Shown here one piece after another: positions 40,442 through 49,610 of a stretch of 64,000 nt of DNA. Within the stretch, counting starts at the first letter, position 1. Every line of letters starts with the position of its first letter. The position numbers were made by a program, and so were the translations under genes. The notes beneath the pieces were generated by a model. The model saw nothing but the letters and a program-made list of their open reading frames with translations. It was not told the origin of the DNA and did no database searches. Origin of the DNA: RYN-111 sp963760125 (GTDB taxonomy: Bacteria > Actinomycetota > Actinomycetes > Mycobacteriales > SCTD01); assembly GCA_963760125.1 (NCBI GenBank), contig CAVXBV010000014.1:248001-312000 (forward strand), written 5' to 3'.

Positions 40442-41566
40442 GTGCGCACCCTCCGTCTGACCGCCGCCGTGACCGCCCTGCTCTGCGCGGCCTCCGCGCC
40501 CGCCTTCGCCAAGGGCAAGGACACCGCCCCTGGCCAGCAGAAGAAGAACCAGCCTGTCGCCCAGCCCTGCACGGGCAATCCGAACACGGCCCTGCCCCTG
40601 ACATTCACCTCGGGCGGTCAGCCGGCCCAGGCGCTCTACGTGCTGCCGAAGACGGCGCCGCGCGGGATCGTGGTGTTCGACCACGGATACAGCCACACGA
40701 TGTACAGCTGGGCCCGCCACATGCAGCGCACCGCGAACACGCTCGGCGTCATCGCCATCACCCCGGACTACCGCGGGCAGAAGAACGACCTGACGGCCAA
40801 GCCTCTCCCGAGCAGCCGCGGATGGCGCGTCGCCGAGGGCGCGGTCGACACCAACACCGTCGCGAAGCTCTTCGACAGCGCCTGCCTGAAGGGCAAGGGC
40901 CACAACGTCCTGTACTCCGTCAGCATGGGCGGCAACACCGCCGGCCTCGCGCTGGCGGCCCAGCCGAAGCGGACGGGTGGCGCGCCACTGTGGGATGAGT
41001 GGGTGGACGTGGAAGGCGCCGCGAACGTGCTCGAGACCTACCAGGGCGCGCGTGCACTCGCTGGCGTGAACACCTTCGCTGCGAACGCGCAGGCCGACAT
41101 CGAGGCGGAGATGGGCGGCACCCCCGAGCAGGTCCCGAACGTGTACGCCGAACGCACCGTCGTGAACCGCGTCGCCGACATCGTGGCGAGCGGGATCAAG
41201 GGCGTCGTGATGGTGCACGGCGTGGCCGACGGTCTGGTCACCCACGACGTCAGCCGCCAGCTGCAGGCCCGGCTGATCGCGGCGAACGTCCCCGTCGACT
41301 TCACCGCCTTCGTGACCCACTCCCCCGGGTCGGAACCCGGCACGACGATCGACGGCTACGCGCCGACCGGCCAGAGCTCGCCGTTCGCCGGCCATGCCAG
41401 CGAGGCGAGCGAGACGCACGACGTCGGCAACGCCGGCTTCGCGGCCCTCGCGGACCTGTACGCCGGGAACCCGGTCACCTGCTCCGAGCGGGTCGCCGAC
41501 GGCACCCTCGGGTCGCGGGTGTCCTTCGTCGGACTCGCCGGCAGCTGCTACCCCAGCGTTCCCTGA
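40442..41566 (+). CDS. Secreted alpha/beta hydrolase
   Basis: A 374-residue exported hydrolase with a signal peptide (1-23, ending in PAFA). The fold is visible in IVVFDHGYSHTMYSWA, PDYRGQKND and the nucleophile elbow SVSMGGNTAG, where the usual first Gly of GxSxG is replaced by Ser. Also present is Asp in VMVHGVADGLVTHD. Candidate catalytic His residues are in GHASEASETHD. Two Cys near the end and one near residue 43 may form disulfides. Its substrate is unknown. It starts at GTG 40442 after AGGAG and is followed by the patatin gene 22 bp on. Confidence 0.83.
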   Translation: MRTLRLTAAVTALLCAASAPAFAKGKDTAPGQQKKNQPVAQPCTGNPNTALPLTFTSGGQPAQALYVLPKTAPRGIVVFDHGYSHTMYSWARHMQRTANTLGVIAITPDYRGQKNDLTAKPLPSSRGWRVAEGAVDTNTVAKLFDSACLKGKGHNVLYSVSMGGNTAGLALAAQPKRTGGAPLWDEWVDVEGAANVLETYQGARALAGVNTFAANAQADIEAEMGGTPEQVPNVYAERTVVNRVADIVASGIKGVVMVHGVADGLVTHDVSRQLQARLIAANVPVDFTAFVTHSPGSEPGTTIDGYAPTGQSSPFAGHASEASETHDVGNAGFAALADLYAGNPVTCSERVADGTLGSRVSFVGLAGSCYPSVP

Positions 41567-41588
41567 GCTGCCCTGACAGACTGACCAG

Positions 41589-42542
41589 ATGCGCACCGCG
41601 GTCGTCCTCGGCGCCGGTGGTCTCACCGGTCACGCCTTCCACGCCGGCACCCTCCGGGCCCTGCAGGAGCGCACGGGCTTCGATCCCCGGCACGCCGACG
41701 TCCTCGTCGGCACCTCCGCCGGGTCCTACGTCGCCGCGTCGTTGGCCGCCGGGCTGTCCGCGTCCGACCAGGCAGCCTCCCTGACCGGCGAGCCGATCAG
41801 CCCCGAGGGCCAGGCGCTCCGGCAGCGGCTGGCCGACCTGCCCGTCCTCACGGCGCCACCGGCCCGGCGCGGTCCGCTCGACCCGTGGGCGCTGCTGGGC
41901 GCCGCGCGCCGGCCGTTCGCCGTACGCCCCGGGACGTTGCTGGCCAGCCTGTTGCCGGCCGGGTCGCAGAGCAGCTCGGACCTGCAGCGCGGCGCGGGTG
42001 CCCTGCACGGCGACACCTGGCCCGACCGCGACCTGCGGATCTGCGCGGTCCGCGTGCGCGACGGCCGGCGGGTCGTGTTCGGCACCCCCGGTGCCCCAGT
42101 GGTCGATGTCGGCACGGCGGTCGCAGCGAGCTGCGCGATCCCGGCCTACTACCAACCGGTCCGCATCGAGGGTCGTGACCACGTCGACGGGGCGATGCAC
42201 TCCCCCACCAACGCCGACGTGCTCGTCGGTGACGCCGTGGACCTCGTCGTCGTGCTGTCCCCGATGACGGCCGGGCCGCGCCACGGTGCCCGCGCCGACC
42301 TCGCGTTCCGCCTCGCCGTCGGCCGCTACCTCGCGACTGAGGTCCACAAGCTGCGCCGGGCCGGCGCTCAGGTTGTCGTCCTGCAGCCGTCGGCCACCGA
42401 CCTCGACGCCATGGGCGTCAACCCGATGCGCGCCGACCGGGCCGCCGACGTGGTGCACGCGACCGCGCGCACGGTGCGTTCCCGGCTCGAGGCTCAGCCC
42501 GAGCTGGTGGACCTGCTCAGCGGAGCACTGGCTCAGCGGTAG
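41589..42542 (+). CDS. Patatin-like phospholipase family protein
   Basis: A 317-residue lipid acyl hydrolase with a Ser-Asp dyad. The oxyanion loop GAGGLTGHAFHAGTLRAL, the nucleophile in VLVGTSAGSYVA and the Asp in HVDGAMHSPTNAD are all intact. It probably releases fatty acids from membrane or storage lipids in the cytosol. It has no signal peptide. It starts at ATG 41589, 22 bp after the secreted hydrolase, and overlaps the convergent lytic-transglycosylase gene by 10 bp. Confidence 0.9.
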   Translation: MRTAVVLGAGGLTGHAFHAGTLRALQERTGFDPRHADVLVGTSAGSYVAASLAAGLSASDQAASLTGEPISPEGQALRQRLADLPVLTAPPARRGPLDPWALLGAARRPFAVRPGTLLASLLPAGSQSSSDLQRGAGALHGDTWPDRDLRICAVRVRDGRRVVFGTPGAPVVDVGTAVAASCAIPAYYQPVRIEGRDHVDGAMHSPTNADVLVGDAVDLVVVLSPMTAGPRHGARADLAFRLAVGRYLATEVHKLRRAGAQVVVLQPSATDLDAMGVNPMRADRAADVVHATARTVRSRLEAQPELVDLLSGALAQR

Positions 42543-43636
42543 CGGGCGGCGAGGTCGAGGACCTCGCGGACGTACCAGTCGGCGTGGTTGTAGCTGAAGA
42601 TCGCGTCATAGAGCGCCGTCCCCCCACGGCCTGCCCCGTTGCGGCAGAGGTAGAGCGCAGCGGCAGGCACCGCGTCGTAGGCGCTCATGATGTCGGCGCG
42701 ACCGTCGCCGTCCCCGTCGACGCCGGCGAACGCCCACGTCGAGGGAAGGAACTGCATCGGCCCGAGCGCCCCGGCCGACGACGGCCCGAGGTTGCGCCCG
42801 TGACCGCTCTCGATCTGCCCGATCGCCGACAGCACGGTCCACGACAGCCCTGGGCAGTACGTCGCCGACAGCATGTACAGCTCGCGGTAGGTGGCCGGTC
42901 GCCGGTACACGACCGGCACCGGCCGCAGCACCTCGAGGTCGGTGCCGGTCACGAGGTCGCGGACGGCCGCCTTGAGCCGCGTGATGCTCCGGTCGGGAGC
43001 CGAGATCAGGACGGTCGTGACCGGCATCCCGAGCTCCCGCGCCAGCGCCGCGTTGACGACGACGTCGGAGCGCTCGAGGCCGAACGACGCGACCGCTCCG
43101 AGGCGCAGGGACCGGCCCGACACCCCGACCGTTCGCCCGAGCGGCAGCTTCGCGGCGTACGACGTCGCCAGGTCTCCCCGAGCCACCGCGGTCCAGAGCG
43201 CGTCGGACGACGCCGTCTCGCGAGGGGTGAACGCGCGGAACTCCGACGGGTCGACGCCCAGCGCCTGCACGGTGCGCGACCCCGCTCCCCCGGACAGGTG
43301 CAGCCCGCCGGTCGCGACCTCGGCAAGGGCCTTGACCCCGCGGATCTCTCGGAGCGCGACGACCTCGTCGCGGGTGAACGGCCGGTCCAGCCGGACCAGC
43401 AGGTCGGGGACGACCACCTGTCGGAGCGGCGCGACCGGCAGCGGAGCGGCCAGCGGCCGAGCCCGTGAGGCGCGCGGTGGCGTGACGACGCTGTCCAGCG
43501 GCGCAGGTACGGGCGCGGCGACCTGCACGGCAGACGGTCCGGCGGGCGTCCCGACGGCGGCCGCGCCCACGCCGGTGAGGAGCACCCCGGCAGCGAGGGC
43601 ACCGACCAACCAGGTGGGGCGGGGGACATGGCGCAC
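42533..43636 (-). CDS. Lytic transglycosylase (SLT-type) with N-terminal extension
   Basis: A 367-residue exported peptidoglycan-cleaving enzyme. The signal or anchor helix is at 8-28, followed by a Pro/Ala-rich linker and an alpha/beta domain (about 70-240) of unknown role. The C-terminal SLT-like domain (about 245-365) contains the catalytic Glu in AIGQIESGHGRNLGP. GALGPMQFLPSTW, DGDGDGRADIMSAYD and YLCRNGAGRGG follow, then YNHADWYVREVL. This is the actinobacterial MltB-like arrangement that trims glycan strands. It starts at GTG 43634-43636, divergent from the oxidoreductase gene at 43735. Confidence 0.9.
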   Translation of the reverse strand: MRHVPRPTWLVGALAAGVLLTGVGAAAVGTPAGPSAVQVAAPVPAPLDSVVTPPRASRARPLAAPLPVAPLRQVVVPDLLVRLDRPFTRDEVVALREIRGVKALAEVATGGLHLSGGAGSRTVQALGVDPSEFRAFTPRETASSDALWTAVARGDLATSYAAKLPLGRTVGVSGRSLRLGAVASFGLERSDVVVNAALARELGMPVTTVLISAPDRSITRLKAAVRDLVTGTDLEVLRPVPVVYRRPATYRELYMLSATYCPGLSWTVLSAIGQIESGHGRNLGPSSAGALGPMQFLPSTWAFAGVDGDGDGRADIMSAYDAVPAAALYLCRNGAGRGGTALYDAIFSYNHADWYVREVLDLAARYR

Positions 43637-43734
43637 CTGCTGGCCCTACCCCTTCCGTGGTTCTGCTACGCATGAGCGGTGCTCGTCACCTGCCCCAACG
43701 ACACTGCCCTGTCCGGCGTGACGGGGCAACGGCG

Positions 43735-44847
43735 ATGAAGGACGTCTGGGACGTCGCCGTCGTGGGGACCGGGCCGGCCGGCGCCGCAGCGGCACGGGCC
43801 GCGGCGGAGTCCGGCGCACGGACGCTGCTGCTCGAACGGGCCGCCCTCCCCCGGTACAAGCGCTGCGGCGGCGGCCTGATCGGCCCGTCCCAGCAGGCGC
43901 TGGCCGCCGCCGGGCTGACGGTGGACGGGCTCGCCCGCGACCAGGTGGGACGCGTCAGCTTCACCCACCGCGGCCGCCGGGGGTTCACCCGCGCCGCCGC
44001 TCCGTTCCTGCCGATGGTCCTGCGCGCCGATCTCGACGCCGCCCTCGTCGACGTGGCGGTCGCCGCGGGGGCGGTGCTGCGCACCGGTGTCACCGTCGGG
44101 CCGTACGACGAGACCGACGGCGTGGTCACGCTCGGGACCTCGACCGGGCCGGTGTGGGCGCGCGCTGTGGTGGCCGCCGACGGCTCGGCGTCACGCGCCG
44201 CGGCGTACGTGGGGGTGGTGTGCGACCAGGTCGACCTCGGGCTGGAGTGCGAGGTCCCGACACCGGCCGGCAGCGACTGGGACGGGCACGTGCTGCTCGA
44301 CTGGGGACCGGTGCCCGGGTCGTACGGCTGGGTGTTCCCCAAGGGCGACACGCTCACGGTCGGGGTGATCGGCGCCCGGGAGAGCAGCGCGAACCTTCGG
44401 GAGTACTACCGGTCGTTCGTCGCCTCCCTGGGGCTCGACCTGACGACCGCCGTGCACGACGGCGGCCACCTGACCCGCGTGCGGGCGCCTGGATCGCCCC
44501 TGCAGCGGGGTCAGGTCCTCGTGGCGGGTGACGCGGCCGGGCTGCTGGAGCCGTGGACGCGCGAGGGGATCTCCTTCGCCCTCCGCTCAGGGCGGCTGGC
44601 CGGCCTTGCGGCCGCGGGCGGCGCGGACTACGCCACCGCGGTCGAGGGCGAGCTGGGAGCGGAGGTCGCGGCCGGTCGGCGGGCGCTGGCCGCCTTCACG
44701 GCCCACCCGGGGATCGTCCACACCGTGATGCGCCACCTGCCGCCGATGTGGCCGCTGTTCGTGGACCTGGTCAGCGGCCGGACGACGATGGCCGACCAGC
44801 TCGAGCGGCGGCGGGTCCGCTGGCTGGTGAGCGCGGTCGGGGGCTGA
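43735..44847 (+). CDS. Geranylgeranyl-reductase-family FAD-dependent oxidoreductase
   Basis: A 370-residue flavoprotein. The FAD site VVGTGPAGAAAARAAAESGA, the cysteine-containing ERAALPRYKRCGGGLIG and the second FAD motif VLVAGDAAGLLEPWTREGI are characteristic of the GGR/ChlP family, which reduces isoprenoid or prenyl-quinone double bonds. With dxs in the same window an isoprenoid substrate is plausible but unproven. It starts at ATG 43735. It ends 1 bp before the convergent CoA-transferase stop. Confidence 0.9.
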   Translation: MKDVWDVAVVGTGPAGAAAARAAAESGARTLLLERAALPRYKRCGGGLIGPSQQALAAAGLTVDGLARDQVGRVSFTHRGRRGFTRAAAPFLPMVLRADLDAALVDVAVAAGAVLRTGVTVGPYDETDGVVTLGTSTGPVWARAVVAADGSASRAAAYVGVVCDQVDLGLECEVPTPAGSDWDGHVLLDWGPVPGSYGWVFPKGDTLTVGVIGARESSANLREYYRSFVASLGLDLTTAVHDGGHLTRVRAPGSPLQRGQVLVAGDAAGLLEPWTREGISFALRSGRLAGLAAAGGADYATAVEGELGAEVAAGRRALAAFTAHPGIVHTVMRHLPPMWPLFVDLVSGRTTMADQLERRRVRWLVSAVGG

Positions 44848-44848
44848 G

Positions 44849-46009
44849 CTACCCGAACTCGGCGCGGACCGCCGCTCCGTGCTCGTCGAGCGCCGGCGCC
44901 GGCGGGCGCATCCCCGGGTCCGGCCAGGCGGACAGCTTCAGCGGCTGCCCGGGCACCGGGACACCACCGGCGTCCACGACCATCTGCCGTACCCGGGACT
45001 GCTCCGAGCCGAGGGCGCCTGCGACGTCGCTGATCGGGCCGCACGGCACTCCGGCTCCTTCCAGAACCGCCAGCCAGTGCGCCGTCGCCCCGGTCCGCAG
45101 GACGTCCTCAAGTGCGGCCTTGAGCCCCGCGCGGTTCTGATGACGCAAGGCGTTGGTGGCGTAGTGAGGGTCGGTGAGCAGGGCGGGCAGACCGAGCGCC
45201 GCGACCAGGGCACCGAACAGCAGGTCGTTGGCCGCGCAGATCGTGATGTCACCGTCGGCGCAGGTGAAGGTGTCGAACGGCGCGATGGAGAAGTGCGCGT
45301 TGCCGATCCGCCCCGGGTCGACGCCGGTGGCCAGCCAGGACAGCGCCGCGCCCTCCAGCAAGGACACGGTCGCGTCGTACATCGCGACGTCGAGGTGGGT
45401 GCCCGTGCCGCTCTGCGCCCGCCCGAGCAGCGCGGCGCAGATGCCGCCGAAGGCGTAGAGACCGGCGCTGAGGTCGGCGACCGGCGACCCCGGCTTGACC
45501 GGCGGGCCGTCGGCGGCGCCGGTGATCGACATCAGCCCGCTCATCCCCTGGACGACCGCGTCGTACGCCGGGCGCTGCGACCACGGACCGGTGTGCCCGA
45601 AGCCGGAGATCGAGCAGTAGACGAGCCGCGGGTTGGCGGCCAGGCAGTCCTGCGGTCCGAGCCCGAGGCGCGCCATGACACCCGGGCGGAAGTTCTCCAC
45701 CAGCACGTCGGCCCGGGCGACGAGGGCCCGGGCGAGCGCCAGGTCGGCCGGCGAGCGGAGGTCCAGGCCGATCGACTCCTTGCCGCGGTTGACCCGCACG
45801 AAGTAGAGCGACGCCTCCCCGAGGAACGGCCCGAACGACCGCGAGTCGTCCCCGGTGCCTGGCCGCTCGACCTTGATCACCCGCGCGCCGAGGTCGGCGA
45901 GCATCATCGTGGCGAACGGGCCGGCGAGCACGCGGGAGAAGTCCACGACCAACAGGCCGTCCAGCGGACCGGTCAGCACGGGTGACGTTCGTGTTTCGAC
46001 ACGCGACAC
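44849..46009 (-). CDS. CaiB/BaiF-type CoA-transferase
   Basis: A 386-residue family-III CoA-transferase moving CoA between carboxylic acids by an aspartyl-CoA intermediate. The catalytic Asp is in KPGSPVADLSAGLYAFGGI. Also seen are DFSRVLAGPFATMMLADLGA, NRGKESIGLDLRSP and VENFRPGVMARLGLG. It is monocistronic and divergent from DUF7455. It likely activates an organic acid for catabolism; the substrate is not predictable. GTG 46007-46009 is chosen as the start. Confidence 0.92.
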   Translation of the reverse strand: MSRVETRTSPVLTGPLDGLLVVDFSRVLAGPFATMMLADLGARVIKVERPGTGDDSRSFGPFLGEASLYFVRVNRGKESIGLDLRSPADLALARALVARADVLVENFRPGVMARLGLGPQDCLAANPRLVYCSISGFGHTGPWSQRPAYDAVVQGMSGLMSITGAADGPPVKPGSPVADLSAGLYAFGGICAALLGRAQSGTGTHLDVAMYDATVSLLEGAALSWLATGVDPGRIGNAHFSIAPFDTFTCADGDITICAANDLLFGALVAALGLPALLTDPHYATNALRHQNRAGLKAALEDVLRTGATAHWLAVLEGAGVPCGPISDVAGALGSEQSRVRQMVVDAGGVPVPGQPLKLSAWPDPGMRPPAPALDEHGAAVRAEFG

Positions 46010-46059
46010 ATCCTGCCCTGAGTGGGAACGATGGGCCGAAGTGTGGTGTTGTACAGGAT

Positions 46060-46287
46060 GTGACCGGAACCGTGACCCCAGCCGCCCCCTCGACCCTCAC
46101 CCACGCCGACCGGTGTGACCGCTGTGGCGCGCAGGCGCGCGTCCGGGTGGTCCTCGCCACGGGCGACCTGCTGTTCTGCGCCCACCACGCCAAGGCCTTC
46201 GAGGAACCGCTCAAGGCGACGGCCGTGGACTGGGTCGACGAGACCTCGTCGCTCGACCGGGAGATCTCGACCACCGTCGAGCCCTAG
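46060..46287 (+). CDS. DUF7455-type small zinc-binding protein
   Basis: A 75-residue protein with the zinc pattern DRCDRCGAQARVRVVLATGDLLFCAHHAKAFE in two parts: CDRCGAQA and LLFCAHHAKA (C-x2-C and C-x2-H). This is the actinobacterial DUF7455 family of unknown function. It starts at GTG 46060, just after TGTACAGGAT, a possible -10, so the mRNA may be leaderless; a GTG four codons later is the alternative. The hairpin at 46299 would end its transcript. Confidence 0.82.
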   Translation: MTGTVTPAAPSTLTHADRCDRCGAQARVRVVLATGDLLFCAHHAKAFEEPLKATAVDWVDETSSLDREISTTVEP

Positions 46288-46298
46288 CCCTGCCCGTA

Positions 46299-46334
46299 CG
46301 ACGGCCGCTCGCCCCTCGGGGTGGGCGGCCGTCG
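46299..46334. terminator. Bidirectional intrinsic-type hairpin
   Basis: CGACGGCCGC and GCGGCCGTCG form a perfect 10-bp stem with a 16-nt loop (which itself holds a CCCC/GGGG pairing) in the 58-bp gap between DUF7455 and the convergent ABC ATPase gene. No T-run follows, as is usual in high-GC actinobacteria. Confidence 0.65.
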
Positions 46335-46345
46335 GCGTTGCGGGA

Positions 46346-47131
46346 CTACCTGGCGGTGGCGCGGGCGGCCCAGCGGCCGTCGGAGCCGGTGACCTCCAGC
46401 GGGATGCCGAACGCCTGGGTCAGCAGCGGCCCGGTGAGCACCTGGGCTGCCGGGCCGGCGGCCACGACCCGGCCTCGGGCGAGCAGCATCGCGTGGGTGG
46501 TGCCGACGGGGATCTCCTCGACGTGGTGGGTGACCAGCACGCTCGGCGGCGCACCCGGCGCGGTGGACAGCCGCGTCAGCAGGCGCAGCAGCGCCTCACG
46601 GGCGCCGAGGTCGAGTCCGGCCGCCGGCTCGTCGAGCAGCAGCAGCTCCGGGTCGGTCATCAGCGCGCGGGCCAGCAGCACCCGCTTGCGCTCGCCTTCG
46701 CTCAGCGTGCCGAAGCGGCGGGTGGCGAAGGCCCGGAGGCCGACCCGGCCGAGCAGCTCCTCCGCGCGGGTGACGTCGCTGGGGTCGTACCCCTCGCGCC
46801 AGCGGCCGAGGACGCCGTGGGCGGCGGTGACGACGACGTCCACGGCGCGCTCGTGCGGGGGGACGCGGTCGTTCAACGAGGAGCTGGACAGCCCGACGCG
46901 GGTGCGGAGCTCCCCGAGATCGACCTCACCGAACCGCTCGCCGAGCAGGTGGACGGTGCCGGCGCTGGGGAACAGCGAGGCCGCGGCAATGCTGAGCAGG
47001 GTTGTCTTGCCGGCGCCGTTCGGGCCGAGCAGCACCCAGCGCTGCCCTTCTTCGACGACCCAGTCGATGCCGGCGAGCAGCGTTGCGCCGTCGCGGACCA
47101 CGGTGACCCCGGACAGGCTCAGGACGCTCAT
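46346..47131 (-). CDS. Orphan ABC transporter ATP-binding protein
   Basis: A 261-residue ABC ATPase with Walker A GPNGAGKTT, signature LSEGERKRVLLARALM, Walker B LLLLDEPAAGLD and the switch His in LVTHHVEEIP. No permease or binding-protein gene is adjacent. The N-terminal MSVLSLSGVTVVRDGATLL and the short-loop architecture resemble ModF/YcbO-like single-domain ATPases. It may serve a distant permease or act on its own as a regulatory ATPase. It starts at ATG 47129-47131, divergent from the enoyl-CoA hydratase gene. Confidence 0.9.
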   Translation of the reverse strand: MSVLSLSGVTVVRDGATLLAGIDWVVEEGQRWVLLGPNGAGKTTLLSIAAASLFPSAGTVHLLGERFGEVDLGELRTRVGLSSSSLNDRVPPHERAVDVVVTAAHGVLGRWREGYDPSDVTRAEELLGRVGLRAFATRRFGTLSEGERKRVLLARALMTDPELLLLDEPAAGLDLGAREALLRLLTRLSTAPGAPPSVLVTHHVEEIPVGTTHAMLLARGRVVAAGPAAQVLTGPLLTQAFGIPLEVTGSDGRWAARATAR

Positions 47132-47166
47132 GTCCCCGACGCTAGCCCTCCTGCAAGGATCAGTTC

Positions 47167-48000
47167 ATGACCTACCGCTGCTTCGACGTGTCCGTCACCG
47201 ACAAGGTGGCGCACGTCGTCATGAACCGCCCCGACGAGCTCAACACGATGATCGCCGAGTTCTGGACCGAGCTGCCCGCGATCGTCACGCGGCTCTCCGA
47301 CGAGGGCACCGCCCGCGCCGTCGTGCTGTCGAGCACCGGCAAGCACTTCTGCGCCGGCATGGACCTGTCGGTGTTCACCGCCGACCCGGTCGACGCGGAG
47401 GCCGAGCTCGGTCGCAAGCAGGCGCGCATGCGCAGCACCGTGCGATCGCTCCAGTGGACCGCGACCGCGCTCGAGAAGGCGCGGATGCCGGTGCTCGTGG
47501 CGGTGCAGGGCGGCTGCATCGGCGGCGCCCTCGACCTGGCGACCGCCGCAGACCTCCGGTACGCCAGCGAGGACGCCTTCTTCGTCGTCCAGGAAATCAA
47601 CATCGGGATGACCGCCGACATCGGGACGCTGCAGCGCCTCGGCACCTGCGTCCCCGCGGGCGTCGCGCGCGAGCTCGCCTACACCGGCCGACGGATGACG
47701 GCGGCGCGCGCCCTCGAGGTCGGGCTCGTCCAGCAGGTGTACGCCGACCACGCCAGCCTGGTCGAGGGCGTGCTGGAGACGGCCCGCGAGATCGCCTCGA
47801 AGTCCCCGCTGGCCGTCTGGGGCACCAAGGTGGCGATGAACCACGCCCGCGACCACGGCGTCGAGTCGGGCCTCGAGCAGATCGCCACGTGGCAGTCCGG
47901 GGCCTTCCAGCCCGGCGACATGATGGAGGCGTTCAGCGCCAAAGCCGACAAGCGCGCCGCGCGGTACCCGGACCTGCTGCCCGAGCGCGGGACCCTCTAG
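47167..48000 (+). CDS. Enoyl-CoA hydratase/isomerase family protein, dienoyl-CoA-isomerase-like
   Basis: A 277-residue crotonase-fold protein. The oxyanion stretch FCAGMDLSVF and the second oxyanion block GGCIGGALDLATAADLRYA are intact. NIGMTADIGTLQRLGT places an Asp where delta3,5-delta2,4-dienoyl-CoA isomerases have a catalytic Asp (ADVGTLQRLP), unlike hydratases, which have Glu at two positions. So isomerisation of dienoyl-CoA is the better guess. It starts at ATG 47167 after AAGGATC. Confidence 0.88.
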   Translation: MTYRCFDVSVTDKVAHVVMNRPDELNTMIAEFWTELPAIVTRLSDEGTARAVVLSSTGKHFCAGMDLSVFTADPVDAEAELGRKQARMRSTVRSLQWTATALEKARMPVLVAVQGGCIGGALDLATAADLRYASEDAFFVVQEINIGMTADIGTLQRLGTCVPAGVARELAYTGRRMTAARALEVGLVQQVYADHASLVEGVLETAREIASKSPLAVWGTKVAMNHARDHGVESGLEQIATWQSGAFQPGDMMEAFSAKADKRAARYPDLLPERGTL

Positions 48001-48088
48001 CAGGCGGGGCTTGAGCGCGTTCGCGGGTGACGAGGGGCACAGCCCGAACCTCGGACGGGCGCTCGCCGGCTCCGTAGCCTGGTAAGGG

Positions 48089-49573
48089 ATGCCTGCTACC
48101 CGCGTGCCCACCTCCCGCTTCGCCCTCCCACGGCTGTCTCCTGCCGTCCTGCGCGTCGAGGCGCTCGCCGGTCTCGTCGTCGCCCTCGCCCTGATCCCCG
48201 AGGCGATCTCGTTCTCGGTGCTCGCCGGCGTCGACCCGCGAATGGGCCTGTTCGCGTCGTTCACGATGGCCGTCACGATCGCCTTCACCGGCGGCCGTCC
48301 CGCGATGATCAGCGCCGCCACGGGTGCCGTCGCGCTGGTGGTGGCCCCCCTCGCCAAGCAGTACGGCGCGTCGTACCTCGTGGCCGCGGTCCTGCTCGCG
48401 GGCGCGCTGCAGATCGTGCTGGGGCTGCTGGGGGTCGCGAAGCTGATGCGCTTCATCCCGCGCAGCGTCATGGTCGGCTTCGTGAACTCCCTGGCCATCC
48501 TCATCTTCCTGGCCCAGCTGCCGCAGCTCATCGACGTGCCGTGGCTGGTCTACCCGATGGTCGCCGCCGGTCTGGTCGTCATCTTCGGGCTCCCGCGCCT
48601 GACGACGGTCGTTCCCGCGCCGCTCATCGCGATCGTCGGGCTCACCGCCCTCGCGGTCGCCGGGGGCCTCGGCGTCCCGACGGTGGCCGACCAGGGCAAG
48701 CTGCCCGACAGCCTCCCCGTCCCGGGCCTGCCCGACGTGCCGTACACCCTGGAGACGCTGAAGATCCTGGCGCCCTACGCCCTGGGCGTGGCGCTCGTCG
48801 GCCTGATCGAGTCGCTGATGACGGCGACCCTGGTCGACGACCTCACCGACACGACCTCCGACAAGACCCGCGAGTCCTGGGGCCAGGGCGTCGCGAACGT
48901 CGTCACCGGGATCTTCGGCGGCATGGGCGGTTGCGCCATGATCGGCCAGACGATGATCAACGTGCGCTCCGGTGCGCGGACCCGTGTCTCGACGTTCCTC
49001 GCCGGCGTCTTCCTGCTGATCCTCGTGGTCGCCCTCGGCGACATCGTCGGGACGATCCCGATGGCCGCGCTGGTCGCCGTCATGATCTTCGTGTCGGTCA
49101 GCACGTTCGACTGGCACAGCGTCCAGCCGTCGACGCTGCGCCGCATGCCGCGCAGCGAGACCGCCGTGATGCTCGTGACCGTGGCCGTCGTCGTGGCCAG
49201 TGAGAACCTGGCGTACGGCGTGGTCGCTGGTGTCCTGACCGCGTCCGTGCTGTTCGCGCGCCGGGTCGCGCACCTGGTCGAGGTCACCTCCGTCACCGAC
49301 CCCGACGGCACCTCGGTGCTCTACAGCGTGCACGGCGAGGTCTTCTTCGCCTCCAGCAACGAGCTGGTGACGGCGTTCGACTACGTCGGGGACCCGGCGC
49401 GCGTCGTCATCGACTTCTCGCAGGCCCACGTCTGGGACGCCTCCTCGGTGGCCGCCCTCGACGCGGTAGTGCTGCGCTACGCCCGCTACGACAAGGTCGT
49501 GGAGATCACCGGTCTCAACGCCGCCTCCGCCCTCATGCACGACCGGCTGGCCGGCCAGCTCGGCGCGGTCTGA
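48089..49573 (+). CDS. SulP-family anion permease with STAS domain
   Basis: A 494-residue membrane protein with about eleven helices and a C-terminal STAS domain (about 395-490). SulP transports sulfate, bicarbonate or related anions. Features are PEAISFSVLAGVDPRMGLFAS near the start, PRSVMVGFVNSLAI and the STAS strands DYVGDPARVVIDFSQAHVW. The ion is not predictable; carbonic anhydrase or sulfate-assimilation genes are not adjacent. It starts at ATG 48089 with AAGGG upstream. Confidence 0.92.
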   Translation: MPATRVPTSRFALPRLSPAVLRVEALAGLVVALALIPEAISFSVLAGVDPRMGLFASFTMAVTIAFTGGRPAMISAATGAVALVVAPLAKQYGASYLVAAVLLAGALQIVLGLLGVAKLMRFIPRSVMVGFVNSLAILIFLAQLPQLIDVPWLVYPMVAAGLVVIFGLPRLTTVVPAPLIAIVGLTALAVAGGLGVPTVADQGKLPDSLPVPGLPDVPYTLETLKILAPYALGVALVGLIESLMTATLVDDLTDTTSDKTRESWGQGVANVVTGIFGGMGGCAMIGQTMINVRSGARTRVSTFLAGVFLLILVVALGDIVGTIPMAALVAVMIFVSVSTFDWHSVQPSTLRRMPRSETAVMLVTVAVVVASENLAYGVVAGVLTASVLFARRVAHLVEVTSVTDPDGTSVLYSVHGEVFFASSNELVTAFDYVGDPARVVIDFSQAHVWDASSVAALDAVVLRYARYDKVVEITGLNAASALMHDRLAGQLGAV

Positions 49574-49610
49574 GCGAGCGCTTTCGATGGCCAGGGCGCA
49601 CACTGAACGG

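Noticed and set aside
42606..43673. 355-residue minus-strand frame overlapping the lytic transglycosylase
   Set aside because: It is Arg/Gly-rich and in a shadow frame of the clear SLT-domain gene.
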